A stretch of 41,351 bases of DNA from Acidimicrobiia bacterium (GTDB lineage: Bacteria > Actinomycetota > Acidimicrobiia > Spongiisociales > UBA5794). The notes under the pieces were generated by a model. It did not search any database. It was not told the DNA's origin and saw only the letters and a program-made list of their open reading frames with translations. The stretch spans positions 1 to 41,351 of the forward strand of contig JASJDZ010000012.1 of assembly GCA_030065575.1 (NCBI GenBank). Direction: 5' to 3'. Position 1 is the first letter of the stretch. Every line of letters starts with the position of its first letter. Shown piece by piece: positions 1-6,118 of this stretch. Position numbers and translations under genes: made by a program.

Positions 1-104
1 CCGATCGCAACACCGATCTCCGTGGTGACGATGCCCGTGAGCATCGCAACCGCCGAGCCGATAGAGATCGTCCAACCCATCCCTGGGAACAGCCGTGCAC
101 GCAT
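1..104 (-). CDS. N-terminal fragment of an unidentified membrane protein
   Basis: Reading leftwards from an ATG at 104-102 there is an open frame of 34 codons that runs off the window. It begins MRARLFPGMGWTISIGS and continues as a hydrophobic stretch rich in Ala, Gly, Ile and Val, so the first part is probably a membrane segment. A strong ribosome binding site (AAGGAGG) lies just upstream of the ATG, and a good promoter flanked by palindromic sites lies behind that. These signals make the start convincing. Too little of the protein is visible to name a family. Confidence 0.6.
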   Translation of the reverse strand, partial: MRARLFPGMGWTISIGSAVAMLTGIVTTEIGVAI

Positions 105-130
105 GTCGTGCCTCCTTGTCGTTTAGTAAA

Positions 131-193
131 GTGAACTTGACAGGCGCCATCATGCACCACGATCGGGAGCTTGTCAAGTGAACTTGTCAGGCT
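131..193. promoter_or_regulatory. paired palindromic operator-like sites
   Basis: The 15-mer GTGAACTTG(A/T)CAGGC occurs twice, at 131-145 and 179-193, exactly 48 bp apart. The second copy is the centre of the palindrome CAAGT-GA-ACTTG (175-186); the first is a slightly weaker version. One site covers the -35 region and the other lies close to the expected transcription start of the leftward promoter at 149-177. This is the usual geometry of a repressor that controls the gene entering from the left edge. The regulator is not identifiable here. Confidence 0.55.
149..177 (-). promoter_or_regulatory. leftward sigma-70-type promoter
   Basis: On the minus strand, TTGACA (177-172) is followed after exactly 17 bases by CATGAT (154-149), a 4/6 match to the -10 consensus. 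It points at the ATG at 104 and lies between the two palindromic sites. Confidence 0.55.
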
Positions 194-267
194 TAGGGGC
201 CCAACTGACAGAACGCGAGCCACCTGGGCGAACCGTGCTCGCGCGTAGTGCCGGTCGGCGACTCGGT

Positions 268-921
268 TCAGCCGACGCGTCCGGTTTCATAGGCCCAGAT
301 CACGATTTCTACGCGGTTCCTGGCCTCGAGTTTGGTCATCAGCCTGGCGACGTGAGTCTTGACCGTGCTGTGGCTGATGAAGAGGTCTTCTGCAATTTCG
401 GTGTTGGTTTTTCCGCGAGCGACCTCGGTGAGGACCTCTTCCTCGCGTTCGGTTAGGGGGTCGATGGGCTGCGGCGGTTCAGAGGGGCGCTCCGCGCTAG
501 CGAATGTCTCGAGGAGTCTGGCTGTGATGTTGGGGGCGACTAGTGCCTCTCCGGTGGCGGCCGCGTGGATGGCTTGTGCAAGCAGTTCCTGATCGGCGTC
601 TTTGAGCAGGAAACCACGTGCCCCGGCCTTGAGAGCTCCGTAGACATACTCGTCACGGTCAAAGGTGGTGATGATGACAATCGGGATCGGATCATCAACC
701 CCTGACCCGGCAAGCTTCTCAGTGGCTTCTATCCCGTCCATCCTGGGCATGCTGATGTCGAGAAGGCACACGTCGGGGCGGAGACGTCGAGCAAGATCAA
801 CCGCCTCGACACCGTCGGCGGCCTCGCCAACTACCTCGATCTCGGGCTGAGCGTTGAGGATCATTGTGAGCCCCGTCCGCACGAGATCCTGATCGTCGGC
901 GACAACTACCCGTATGGTCAT
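268..921 (-). CDS. NarL/FixJ-family response regulator
   Basis: This is a DNA-binding response regulator of 217 residues. The receiver domain covers about residues 1-120, with the acidic pair D9/D10, phospho-acceptor D55 (in [11 protein letters not shown]), T85/T86 and K107. A LuxR-type helix-turn-helix follows at about 150-215 ([10 protein letters not shown]...[10 protein letters not shown]). The ATG at 921 overlaps the stop of the kinase gene by 4 bp, which fixes the start and shows that the two genes are co-transcribed and translationally coupled. The output genes cannot be read from the sequence; the neighbouring DUF4386-like gene is a candidate by position only. Confidence 0.93.
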   Translation of the reverse strand: MTIRVVVADDQDLVRTGLTMILNAQPEIEVVGEAADGVEAVDLARRLRPDVCLLDISMPRMDGIEATEKLAGSGVDDPIPIVIITTFDRDEYVYGALKAGARGFLLKDADQELLAQAIHAAATGEALVAPNITARLLETFASAERPSEPPQPIDPLTEREEEVLTEVARGKTNTEIAEDLFISHSTVKTHVARLMTKLEARNRVEIVIWAYETGRVG

Positions 922-2096
922 TTCATCAGCCCCTGTTTTGGTAGCACGGCCCTCACGGTCCACCCTCGGCCGCGGTTTGGTCCAGCGTCGAGAGTGCCTC
1001 CGTGCAAGGCGACTCGCTCGCTCATACCGACGAGACCGTATCCCGCGGTCGCGCCACCGTCGAAGTAGGAGGCGTCCCCGTCGTCGGCAACGGTTACCAC
1101 GACATCCTGACTGTCCGCCTCGACCCGGATCGTGATTTCGGTGGCGCGTCGGGCGTGACGTCGGGCGTTGGTGGTGGCCTCCTGTGCGATCCGGAACACT
1201 GCTGTTTGGATCGACGGCGCCACGTCGTCGAGCTCTCCGCGCATATCCAGGTCTATTGGGGGCTGTTGGCCTCCGTTGCCGACGAGACGCGCCAGGTCAC
1301 TAAGGCGCTTCTGCGGGCTCGGTTCGTCCTCGCCTCGACGCAGCACCCCGATGATGGTCCGCATCTCGGCGAGGGTGCGACTCGCTTCGATCTTGATGGT
1401 CTTCAGGGCGAGGGCCGACGCTTCGGCGTCGGAGGTAGAAAGGGCCCAACCGGCCTCGGCCTGGATTGCGATTGCCGACAGATGGTGAGCAACGGTGTCA
1501 TGCAGCTCTCGGGCGAGTTGCTCGCGTTCGAACAGTTTCGCCTCGGTCACGGCCCGAACCTGTGCCCGGTTGCGGAACCGGACGGCGGCACCGAGGGCAG
1601 AGGGCAAGAGCAAGAAGGCAAAGCCAGCTGCGTCAGCGCTTGACGGGAAGTAGATCATGTTCGCGACTTGGGGGATGCTCATGATGACGAAGCCAATGAC
1701 TGCCCCGCGTCCCGACCCCCACCGGAACAGGGAGTAGGGGAATACGACCATCCCCACCATGGTGTACAGACCTGGCGAGTCCTGCCCGGCCGCGATAGCA
1801 GCGATGTCCAGCCCGGCGATGACACTCCACGCCACGGCTACCGACAGAAGCGGATGCGTGCGTCTCCACAGCAGAGCAACGATCGGTACCAGTTGGATCA
1901 CCGCTGAGAACGGTCGCCACACAAGCTCCTCGCGGGTGACGCCCTCCACCAGAGCGAGGGCAACCAGCACGGCGACGAGTAGCCAGTCTCTCCACACGCT
2001 GTGTGGAGGGTTGGGCTCGGAAGGCTCGGCCCAGAACGATCGGAGCGCGGTAATCAGCACGGCGACAGGGTAACTGGAGGTCGGCTCCGACCGCAT
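918..2096 (-). CDS. DesK/NarL-type sensor histidine kinase
   Basis: This is a membrane histidine kinase of about 392 residues. The N-terminal half holds several hydrophobic segments, without a recognisable extracellular sensor domain. It is followed by a HisKA_3 dimerisation helix with the phospho-accepting His in [13 protein letters not shown] (about residue 199) and a C-terminal HATPase domain (N box [10 protein letters not shown] box VADDGD...[11 protein letters not shown]). It partners the response regulator that overlaps its 3' end. The start is uncertain: I prefer the ATG at 2096 over a TTG at 2123, and neither has a clear ribosome binding site. Confidence 0.9.
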   Translation of the reverse strand: MRSEPTSSYPVAVLITALRSFWAEPSEPNPPHSVWRDWLLVAVLVALALVEGVTREELVWRPFSAVIQLVPIVALLWRRTHPLLSVAVAWSVIAGLDIAAIAAGQDSPGLYTMVGMVVFPYSLFRWGSGRGAVIGFVIMSIPQVANMIYFPSSADAAGFAFLLLPSALGAAVRFRNRAQVRAVTEAKLFEREQLARELHDTVAHHLSAIAIQAEAGWALSTSDAEASALALKTIKIEASRTLAEMRTIIGVLRRGEDEPSPQKRLSDLARLVGNGGQQPPIDLDMRGELDDVAPSIQTAVFRIAQEATTNARRHARRATEITIRVEADSQDVVVTVADDGDASYFDGGATAGYGLVGMSERVALHGGTLDAGPNRGRGWTVRAVLPKQGLMK

Positions 2097-2230
2097 CGGC
2101 CAGAAGTACGCAAGGTGGATCAACCGGGGGACGACCCGAACACAGCCGTAGGTCTGATGTGGCCGGCCAGGGTTCGCGGCATGGTGACAACAGCCCTCAC
2201 ACGAGGGAATCGCAAACGAAAGGAAGAGCC

Positions 2231-2926
2231 ATGCACTCGATTCAGAAGATGGGCGGAACCTCCGCCCTCATCGCTGCGGGCACGTTCATTGTTGGGCTGG
2301 CCATGTTCGTCACGATCCTCGGCGACTTCGTGTCGGCGGATCCCTCAGCAGCTGCCGAATTCATCGCGGGCAACCAAGTGCCGCTGTATCTGTGGAACAT
2401 CGCCATCCACATCGTGTTCGGGATTGTCCTCGTCCCCCTCGTCCTGGCAATCCGGGATCGGCTCCAAGATGCACATTCCCCGCTGGCCAGGGTGGCCACG
2501 GTGTTCGGGCTCATCTGGGCGGGAGTGATCGTCGCCACTGGCATGATCACCAACATCGCCTACGGAACCGTTGCCGGTCTGCAAGCCAGCGATCCGGAGG
2601 CGGCCGCCACCCTGTGGACCAGCTTGGATGCCGTGACCAACGGTCTCGGCGGAGGCAACGAGGTCCTCGGCGGTGTGTGGGTCCTAGGCCTCAGCATCGT
2701 CGCCCTCCGCGAACGTCTCTTCGCTCGCTGGGTCAACTACCTAGGCGTGGTGATGGGTATCGCTGGACTCGCCACCGTCGTGCCAGCGCTCGAGGACGTT
2801 GGTGCAGTCTTCGGTCTAGGCCTGATCGTCTGGTTCATTGCCGTCGGCATGACCTTGATCAAGGAACCGACCGTGACGCCCGAACCGTCGATCAGCCCAC
2901 GCCGTGAGCTGCCGCTCAACACGTGA
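2231..2926 (+). CDS. DUF4386-like multi-pass membrane protein
   Basis: A protein of 231 residues with about six or seven hydrophobic segments and a short charged C-terminal tail. The pattern (an initial TM, an extracytoplasmic loop with DPSAAAEFIAGNQ, then paired TMs) resembles the DUF4386 family of unknown function. The ATG at 2231 has a good Shine-Dalgarno sequence (AGGAAGAG). It diverges from the two-component operon across about 130 bp, so the two may share regulation. The downstream Rossmann-fold remnant was probably once in the same operon, because only 64 bp and a ribosome binding site separate them. Confidence 0.75.
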   Translation: MHSIQKMGGTSALIAAGTFIVGLAMFVTILGDFVSADPSAAAEFIAGNQVPLYLWNIAIHIVFGIVLVPLVLAIRDRLQDAHSPLARVATVFGLIWAGVIVATGMITNIAYGTVAGLQASDPEAAATLWTSLDAVTNGLGGGNEVLGGVWVLGLSIVALRERLFARWVNYLGVVMGIAGLATVVPALEDVGAVFGLGLIVWFIAVGMTLIKEPTVTPEPSISPRRELPLNT

Positions 2927-2990
2927 GGAGCGGCCACACACCGGGCCCTACGAGAGCCCGACACGACCGCAACCCGGCTGAAGGGACCTG

Positions 2991-3096
2991 ATGTGCCCAA
3001 CCCAAAGCACCAACCGTCTTAGTCGCAGGTGCGACCGGCTACCTGGGCCGTCGAATCTGTGCCGAATACCAACGGAGAGATTGCGCCTATGGAGAA
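2991..3096 (+). pseudogene. truncated NAD(P)-binding (NmrA-like/atypical SDR) gene remnant
   Basis: After a ribosome binding site (GAAGGGA) and an ATG at 2991, the sequence encodes the start of a Rossmann-fold enzyme. VLVAGATGYLGRRICAE is the classical beta1-GxxGxxG-alpha dinucleotide-binding motif of NmrA-like or extended SDR proteins. The motif is one frame away from the ATG, so a single-base indel lies near 3015. Homology-like sequence ends within about 25 codons, where the repeat array begins at about 3097; the rest of the gene is absent. It is therefore a frameshifted stump, possibly cut when the tRNA-Sec 3'-end array formed or was inserted. Confidence 0.6.
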
Positions 3097-3147
3097 GCCC
3101 ACAGGACACGCAGGCAAGAAAGACAGCTTCCCGGCCCCAAAAAGCAA

Positions 3148-3175
3148 GACCCGAGCCCAGACTTGGGCTCGGGTC
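3148..3175 (-). terminator. hairpin after repeat unit A
   Basis: GACCCGAGCCCA pairs with TGGGCTCGGGTC around a 4-base loop (12-bp perfect stem). On the minus strand it is followed by TTGCTTTTT, so it looks like an intrinsic terminator reading leftwards. Confidence 0.65.
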
Positions 3176-3177
3176 GC

Positions 3178-3203
3178 AGCGGAGGCGGACGGGAATCGAA
3201 CCC
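3178..3203 (-). repeat. tRNA-Sec 3'-end copy A
   Basis: 26 bases identical to 3658-3683, the T-loop to acceptor end of the selenocysteine tRNA plus two flanking bases. The preceding base differs, so the T-stem cannot pair fully (AGGG against CCCG). Confidence 0.75.
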
Positions 3204-3308
3204 TCGCCCCCTTGCGGCACACCCCACGGCAGATCGGCCATCCGAAGAACCTGCCCACACAACACGCAGGCAAAAGGACTGCTCGATTCCTCTTCTACGA
3301 ATCGGCGA

Positions 3309-3334
3309 GGCCCCCGTCACGGTTGACGGGGGCC
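3309..3334 (-). terminator. hairpin after repeat unit B
   Basis: An 11-bp perfect stem, GGCCCCCGTCA with TGACGGGGGCC, and a 4-base loop. It lies directly downstream, on the minus strand, of the degenerate unit B. Confidence 0.55.
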
Positions 3335-3345
3335 TTGTCGATATC

Positions 3346-3364
3346 GCGGAGGCGGACGGGAATC
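3346..3364 (-). repeat. tRNA-Sec 3'-end copy B, degenerate
   Basis: The first 19 bases match the tRNA-Sec 3' end, but the five bases that would complete the T-loop are deleted (AATC runs straight into CTCGCC). This copy is decaying. Confidence 0.65.
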
Positions 3365-3462
3365 CTCGCCCCCTAGCGGACACCCAACAGCGAATCGGCC
3401 ATCCGAAGAACCTGCCCACAGGACACGCAGGCAAGAAAGACAGCTTCCCGGCCCCAAAGCAA

Positions 3463-3490
3463 GACCCGAGCCCAGACTTGGGCTCGGGTC
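3463..3490 (-). terminator. hairpin after repeat unit C
   Basis: The same 12-bp stem and GACT loop as at 3148-3175. On the minus strand it is followed by TTGCTTT. Confidence 0.65.
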
Positions 3491-3492
3491 GC

Positions 3493-3518
3493 AGCGGAGG
3501 CGGACGGGAATCGAACCC
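3493..3518 (-). repeat. tRNA-Sec 3'-end copy C
   Basis: 26 bases identical to the end of tRNA-Sec (3658-3683), with the same flanks as copy A. Copies A and C lie in the ~140-bp near-identical blocks. Confidence 0.75.
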
Positions 3519-3616
3519 TCGCCCCCTAGCGGCACACCCCACGGCAAATCGGCCACCCGCAAACCTCACCCACACAACACGCAGGCAGAAGAACAGTTCG
3601 ATTCCCACGGCTGCAT

Positions 3617-3655
3617 ATCGAGAAGGGCCGCCACAGTTGGCGGCCCCTTCTCGAT
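3617..3655 (-). terminator. terminator of the tRNA-Sec gene
   Basis: A 17-bp stem with one bulged base (ATCGAGAAGGGCCGCCA against its complement) and a 4-base loop, starting 4 bases after the 3' end of the tRNA. Confidence 0.7.
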
Positions 3656-3659
3656 CTAG

Positions 3660-3751
3660 CGGAGGCGGACGGGAATCGAACCCGCCAGGCAGCTTTCGCC
3701 GCCTCAACGGTTTTGAAGACCGCGGGACCCACCAGGCATCCTGACGCCTCC
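3660..3751 (-). tRNA. selC: tRNA-Sec (anticodon UCA)
   Basis: Read on the minus strand this is a 92-nt selenocysteine tRNA. It has the long acceptor arm (GGAGGCG with CGCCTCC) with a G discriminator at 3660, an extended D arm (GGA...TCC), an anticodon arm CGGT-CTTCAAA-ACCG with anticodon UCA at 3716-3714, a long variable arm (GGCGGC-GAAA-GCTGCC) and a T arm around GGTTCGATTCCC. The CCA end is not encoded. The gene means that the organism should decode UGA as selenocysteine if selA, selB and selD are present elsewhere. A terminator and three partial copies of its 3' end lie downstream. Confidence 0.95.
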
Positions 3752-3768
3752 GAGTAGGAGGCTACTCG
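3751..3768. other. hairpin at the 5' edge of tRNA-Sec
   Basis: CGAGTAG-GAGG-CTACTCG, a perfect 7-bp inverted repeat between the divergent tRNA-Sec and ferredoxin genes. It could be an operator or a structure in the ferredoxin leader; nothing further can be read. Confidence 0.35.
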
Positions 3769-3807
3769 GACTAACCTTCCCGGGAATTCCTAGCACCTAG
3801 GGGAACG

Positions 3808-4119
3808 ATGGCTGAAGCAACCAAACTCATGGTCTGGATTGACCAGGATCTCTGCACTGGTGACGGTATCTGCGAGGAGATCGCACCCGACGTCTTTCAC
3901 GGTCGTGACGACGGCCTCTGGGTCGTCAAGGAAGAGGCCTCTATCTTCGGCAAATCGATCATCTTCGACGGCGAAGCGGCACCGGATGGCGCTCGCGGCG
4001 TAGCCCGGGTTCCGGACGATCAGGTCGACATCGTCGTTGAAGCCGCCGAGGAGTGCCCCGGCGAGTGCATCATGATCGAGCCTTACGACGAAGCGATCGT
4101 GGCCGACCGCGGCGTCTGA
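3808..4119 (+). CDS. small 3Fe-4S-type ferredoxin
   Basis: A soluble electron-transfer protein of 103 residues. The N-terminal cluster motif is C16-TGDGI-C22 and the C-terminal one is ECPGEC, which fits the single-cluster ferredoxins (3Fe-4S, or 4Fe-4S where an extra Cys serves) that feed P450s and other monooxygenases in actinobacteria. The middle of the protein (about residues 35-70) is an insertion compared with the 65-70 residue members of the family. The ATG at 3808 has a purine-rich GGGGAACG upstream. No redox partner gene is adjacent, so the acceptor is unknown. Confidence 0.88.
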   Translation: MAEATKLMVWIDQDLCTGDGICEEIAPDVFHGRDDGLWVVKEEASIFGKSIIFDGEAAPDGARGVARVPDDQVDIVVEAAEECPGECIMIEPYDEAIVADRGV

Positions 4120-4140
4120 TCACAGATCGGCGGCGGCTGC

Positions 4141-4572
4141 TCAGGTGGTGATGTACTGCTCGAGCTGCCGGATCAGGAACGCTTGCTCGGCGATCACCGC
4201 CTTGACCACATCACCGACGGAGATCAAACCAATGAGCTCGTCGTCTTCGACGACTGGCAAGTGACGGATGTGCTCCTCGGTGATCGTGGTCATGCAGTCC
4301 GACACGGTGCGGTCGCGTGTGATCGTCTTGACTTCGGAAGTCATGATCTCCGACACCTTTGTGTCACGAGATTCGCGCTCGAGCAACCTGATCTTGCGGG
4401 CGTAGTCCCGCTCCGAGATGATCCCGCACACCTTCCCGCTCTCGACTACGACGAGCGCCCCCACGTCCTTCTCCGCAAGACGCCGCAGCGCCTCGTAGAC
4501 GGTCGCATCGGGCCCGATCGTCCAGACGTCCGAGCCCTTCGCATCAAGTAGCTGACCAACAGTCTTCTGCAT
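4141..4572 (-). CDS. tandem CBS-domain protein
   Basis: A protein of 143 residues made almost entirely of two CBS domains (about 8-62 and 72-128). Typical signatures are GALVVVESGKVCGIISERDYARKI and HLPVVEDDELIGLISVGDVV. CBS pairs bind adenosine nucleotides or SAM and usually act as sensors or regulatory modules; the target is unknown. The frame extends upstream, but the ATG at 4572 has an excellent ribosome binding site (GGGAGGG) and begins the conserved part, so I take it as the start. It diverges from hflX. Confidence 0.88.
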   Translation of the reverse strand: MQKTVGQLLDAKGSDVWTIGPDATVYEALRRLAEKDVGALVVVESGKVCGIISERDYARKIRLLERESRDTKVSEIMTSEVKTITRDRTVSDCMTTITEEHIRHLPVVEDDELIGLISVGDVVKAVIAEQAFLIRQLEQYITT

Positions 4573-4646
4573 TTCGCCCTCCCAATCGGGGGCCAAGATA
4601 ACAACACCACGAACCCGCGGTCGACGGAATCCCAAGATCTGCAATC

Positions 4647-5969
4647 ATGAGGCCAATGGCAGAGCAATCCCGAACGGGAAGAAGCCGCACTCGCCTCACC
4701 GCCACCGTCACCGACCTCGAGGTCGTCGAACAGCGAGCATTCCTGATCGCAGTGGCCCAGAGCAAAGGTGCTGTTCCCGAAGCACAGACGAGCCTTGACG
4801 AACTAGCGCTCCTCACCGACACGGCAGGGTCCGACCCGGTGGATCAGGAGCTGGTTCGCCGCGAGCGCTTCGACCCGGCCACGCTGATCGGCCGGGGCAA
4901 GCTCGACGAGCTGGTATCGCTCACCAAGGCTCAGGACATCGACGTTGTGATCTTCGACAACGAGCTCTCACCCGCGCAGCAGCGCAATCTGCAGAAGATG
5001 TTCCAGTGCGACGTTGTTGATCGGGTTGCCCTGATTCTCGATATCTTCGCTCAGCATGCGACATCCAAGGAAGGCATGCTCCAGGTCGAACTCGCCCAGC
5101 TGCGCTATCGGCTTCCCCGATTGCGCGGCAGAGGTACCGAAATGAGCCGGCTCGGCGGCGGTATCGGAACCCGGGGCCCCGGCGAGACCCAGCTGGAGAC
5201 CGATCGCCGCCGCATCCTCGATCGGATTGCCAAGCTGGAACGCGAGCTCAAGCACATCGCCCGATCGCACGACACCAGAACCAAAGCTCGACGGAGGTCA
5301 CGACTTCCGGTCGTTTCGCTCGTCGGCTACACCAACGCTGGCAAGTCCACGTTGTTCAATCTGCTCACCGATGCAGGAGTGCTGGTCGAGGACAGGCTGT
5401 TCGCCACCCTCGATTCGACCATCCGCCGGGTCGACCTGCCCGGTGGCTCACCGGTGCTCATGTCGGACACGGTGGGATTTGTCCGCAACCTGCCTCATCA
5501 ACTGGTCGAGGCCTTCCGGTCCACGCTCGAGGAAGTCAACCAGGCGGATCTACTCCTTCACATCGTGGACGGAGCAGATCCCAACCCCGACCGTCAGATC
5601 GAAGCGGTACACAGCGTCCTGCGTGAGATAGGCGCCGGAGATATCCCAGAGCAGCTTGTCATCAACAAGACAGACGTGGCAGATCCGGTAGCGATCAATC
5701 GCCTTCTCGAACTCCACCCGGGCTCGGTTGCCACCTCGGCCGTCACCGGCAGTGGCGCTGATTCACTCGCCAGCGCGGTCACCAGCCTGCTGGCCGAAAC
5801 CAGTGATGAGGTTGAGCTCGTGATCCCTTACGAACGAGGCGATCTCGTAGCGCTCGTCCACGACATCGGCGTGGTGTCCACAACCGATCATATCGATTCC
5901 GGCACTCAGATCACCGCTCAGATACCGAGTACCGAGCTGCATCGGTTTGCCGACTTCGTGGTGGACTAG
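4647..5969 (+). CDS. hflX: ribosome-associated GTPase HflX
   Basis: HflX binds the 50S subunit and splits or rescues stalled ribosomes, especially under stress. The protein is 440 residues. An N-terminal HflX domain comes first, with the family signature RLRGRGTEMSRLGGGIGTRG (about 158-177) and GPGETQLE, followed by a coiled helix, and then a GTPase domain with P-loop GYTNAGKST (227-235), DTVG (274-277) and NKTD (340-343). No ribosome binding site is seen before the ATG at 4647 or the second ATG at 4656, so the mRNA may be leaderless. The gene stands alone, divergent from the CBS gene, with hairpins downstream. Confidence 0.95.
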   Translation: MRPMAEQSRTGRSRTRLTATVTDLEVVEQRAFLIAVAQSKGAVPEAQTSLDELALLTDTAGSDPVDQELVRRERFDPATLIGRGKLDELVSLTKAQDIDVVIFDNELSPAQQRNLQKMFQCDVVDRVALILDIFAQHATSKEGMLQVELAQLRYRLPRLRGRGTEMSRLGGGIGTRGPGETQLETDRRRILDRIAKLERELKHIARSHDTRTKARRRSRLPVVSLVGYTNAGKSTLFNLLTDAGVLVEDRLFATLDSTIRRVDLPGGSPVLMSDTVGFVRNLPHQLVEAFRSTLEEVNQADLLLHIVDGADPNPDRQIEAVHSVLREIGAGDIPEQLVINKTDVADPVAINRLLELHPGSVATSAVTGSGADSLASAVTSLLAETSDEVELVIPYERGDLVALVHDIGVVSTTDHIDSGTQITAQIPSTELHRFADFVVD

Positions 5970-5999
5970 ACAGTCAGTCCCCGGCTGATGCAAACAGCG

Positions 6000-6041
6000 C
6001 CTAGCCCTTCGGGCTAGGTCGAGTTCCATGCAATGGAACTC
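6000..6041 (+). terminator. double hairpin after hflX
   Basis: Two consecutive perfect hairpins: CCTAGCCC-TTC-GGGCTAGG (6000-6018, 8-bp stem) and GAGTTCCAT-GCA-ATGGAACTC (6021-6041, 9-bp stem). There is no T run, so termination would be of the tract-less kind common in actinobacteria. Confidence 0.5.
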
Positions 6042-6096
6042 TGCCGGTGGGAGCGGGGAGAAGGTACCGCCGCACGAAGTGCGAGGTTAGGGGGTA
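6042..6096. repeat. degenerate REP-like palindromic element
   Basis: GAGCGGGGAGAAGGTACCGC followed by the hairpin CGCAC-GAA-GTGCG (6071-6083) and a closing AGGGGGTAC resembles, from memory, a palindromic intergenic element found widely in bacterial genomes (GGGGAGAAGGTGCC...GGATGAGGGG). Here it appears decayed. The identification rests on recall and is weak. Confidence 0.3.
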
Positions 6097-6117
6097 CAGG
6101 CTGACAAAGTCAGCCTG
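6097..6117 (-). terminator. hairpin after the MFS gene
   Basis: CAGGCTGAC-AAA-GTCAGCCTG, a 9-bp perfect stem with a 3-base loop, one base beyond the MFS stop codon. Confidence 0.55.
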
Positions 6118-6118
6118 T

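Larger units (their letters stand above)
3097..3657 (-). repeat. tandem array of tRNA-Sec 3'-end repeats with terminators
   Basis: No protein gene is supported in this stretch; the open frames are shadows of the repeats. Read on the minus strand, downstream of the selenocysteine tRNA, it holds three units. Each unit has a spacer of about 90-100 bp with shared segments (TGCCTGCGTGT, CGGATGGCCGAT, AGGGGGCGAGG), then a copy of the last 19-26 bases of tRNA-Sec, then a strong hairpin. The blocks 3097-3240 and 3414-3553 are nearly identical over about 140 bp, which shows recent duplication. No unit carries a matching 5' acceptor strand or the UCA anticodon arm, so they are not working tRNA genes. 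Confidence 0.75.

Noticed and set aside
1633-2190. 185-residue minus-strand ORF overlapping the sensor kinase
   Set aside because: It is an Arg-rich shadow frame of the kinase gene.
3087-3744. Long overlapping open frames on both strands around the selC array, with repeated peptide motifs
   Set aside because: They are translations of the tRNA-3'-end repeats and hairpins; several frames are open at once because the sequence is GC-rich and palindromic. No ribosome binding sites.
3751-3807. Riboswitch or T-box in front of the ferredoxin gene
   Set aside because: There is only one short hairpin in under 60 bases; no known riboswitch fits.
4573-4644. N-terminal extension of the CBS-domain protein
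   Set aside because: The extension has no conserved sequence, and the strong ribosome binding site belongs to the ATG at 4572.
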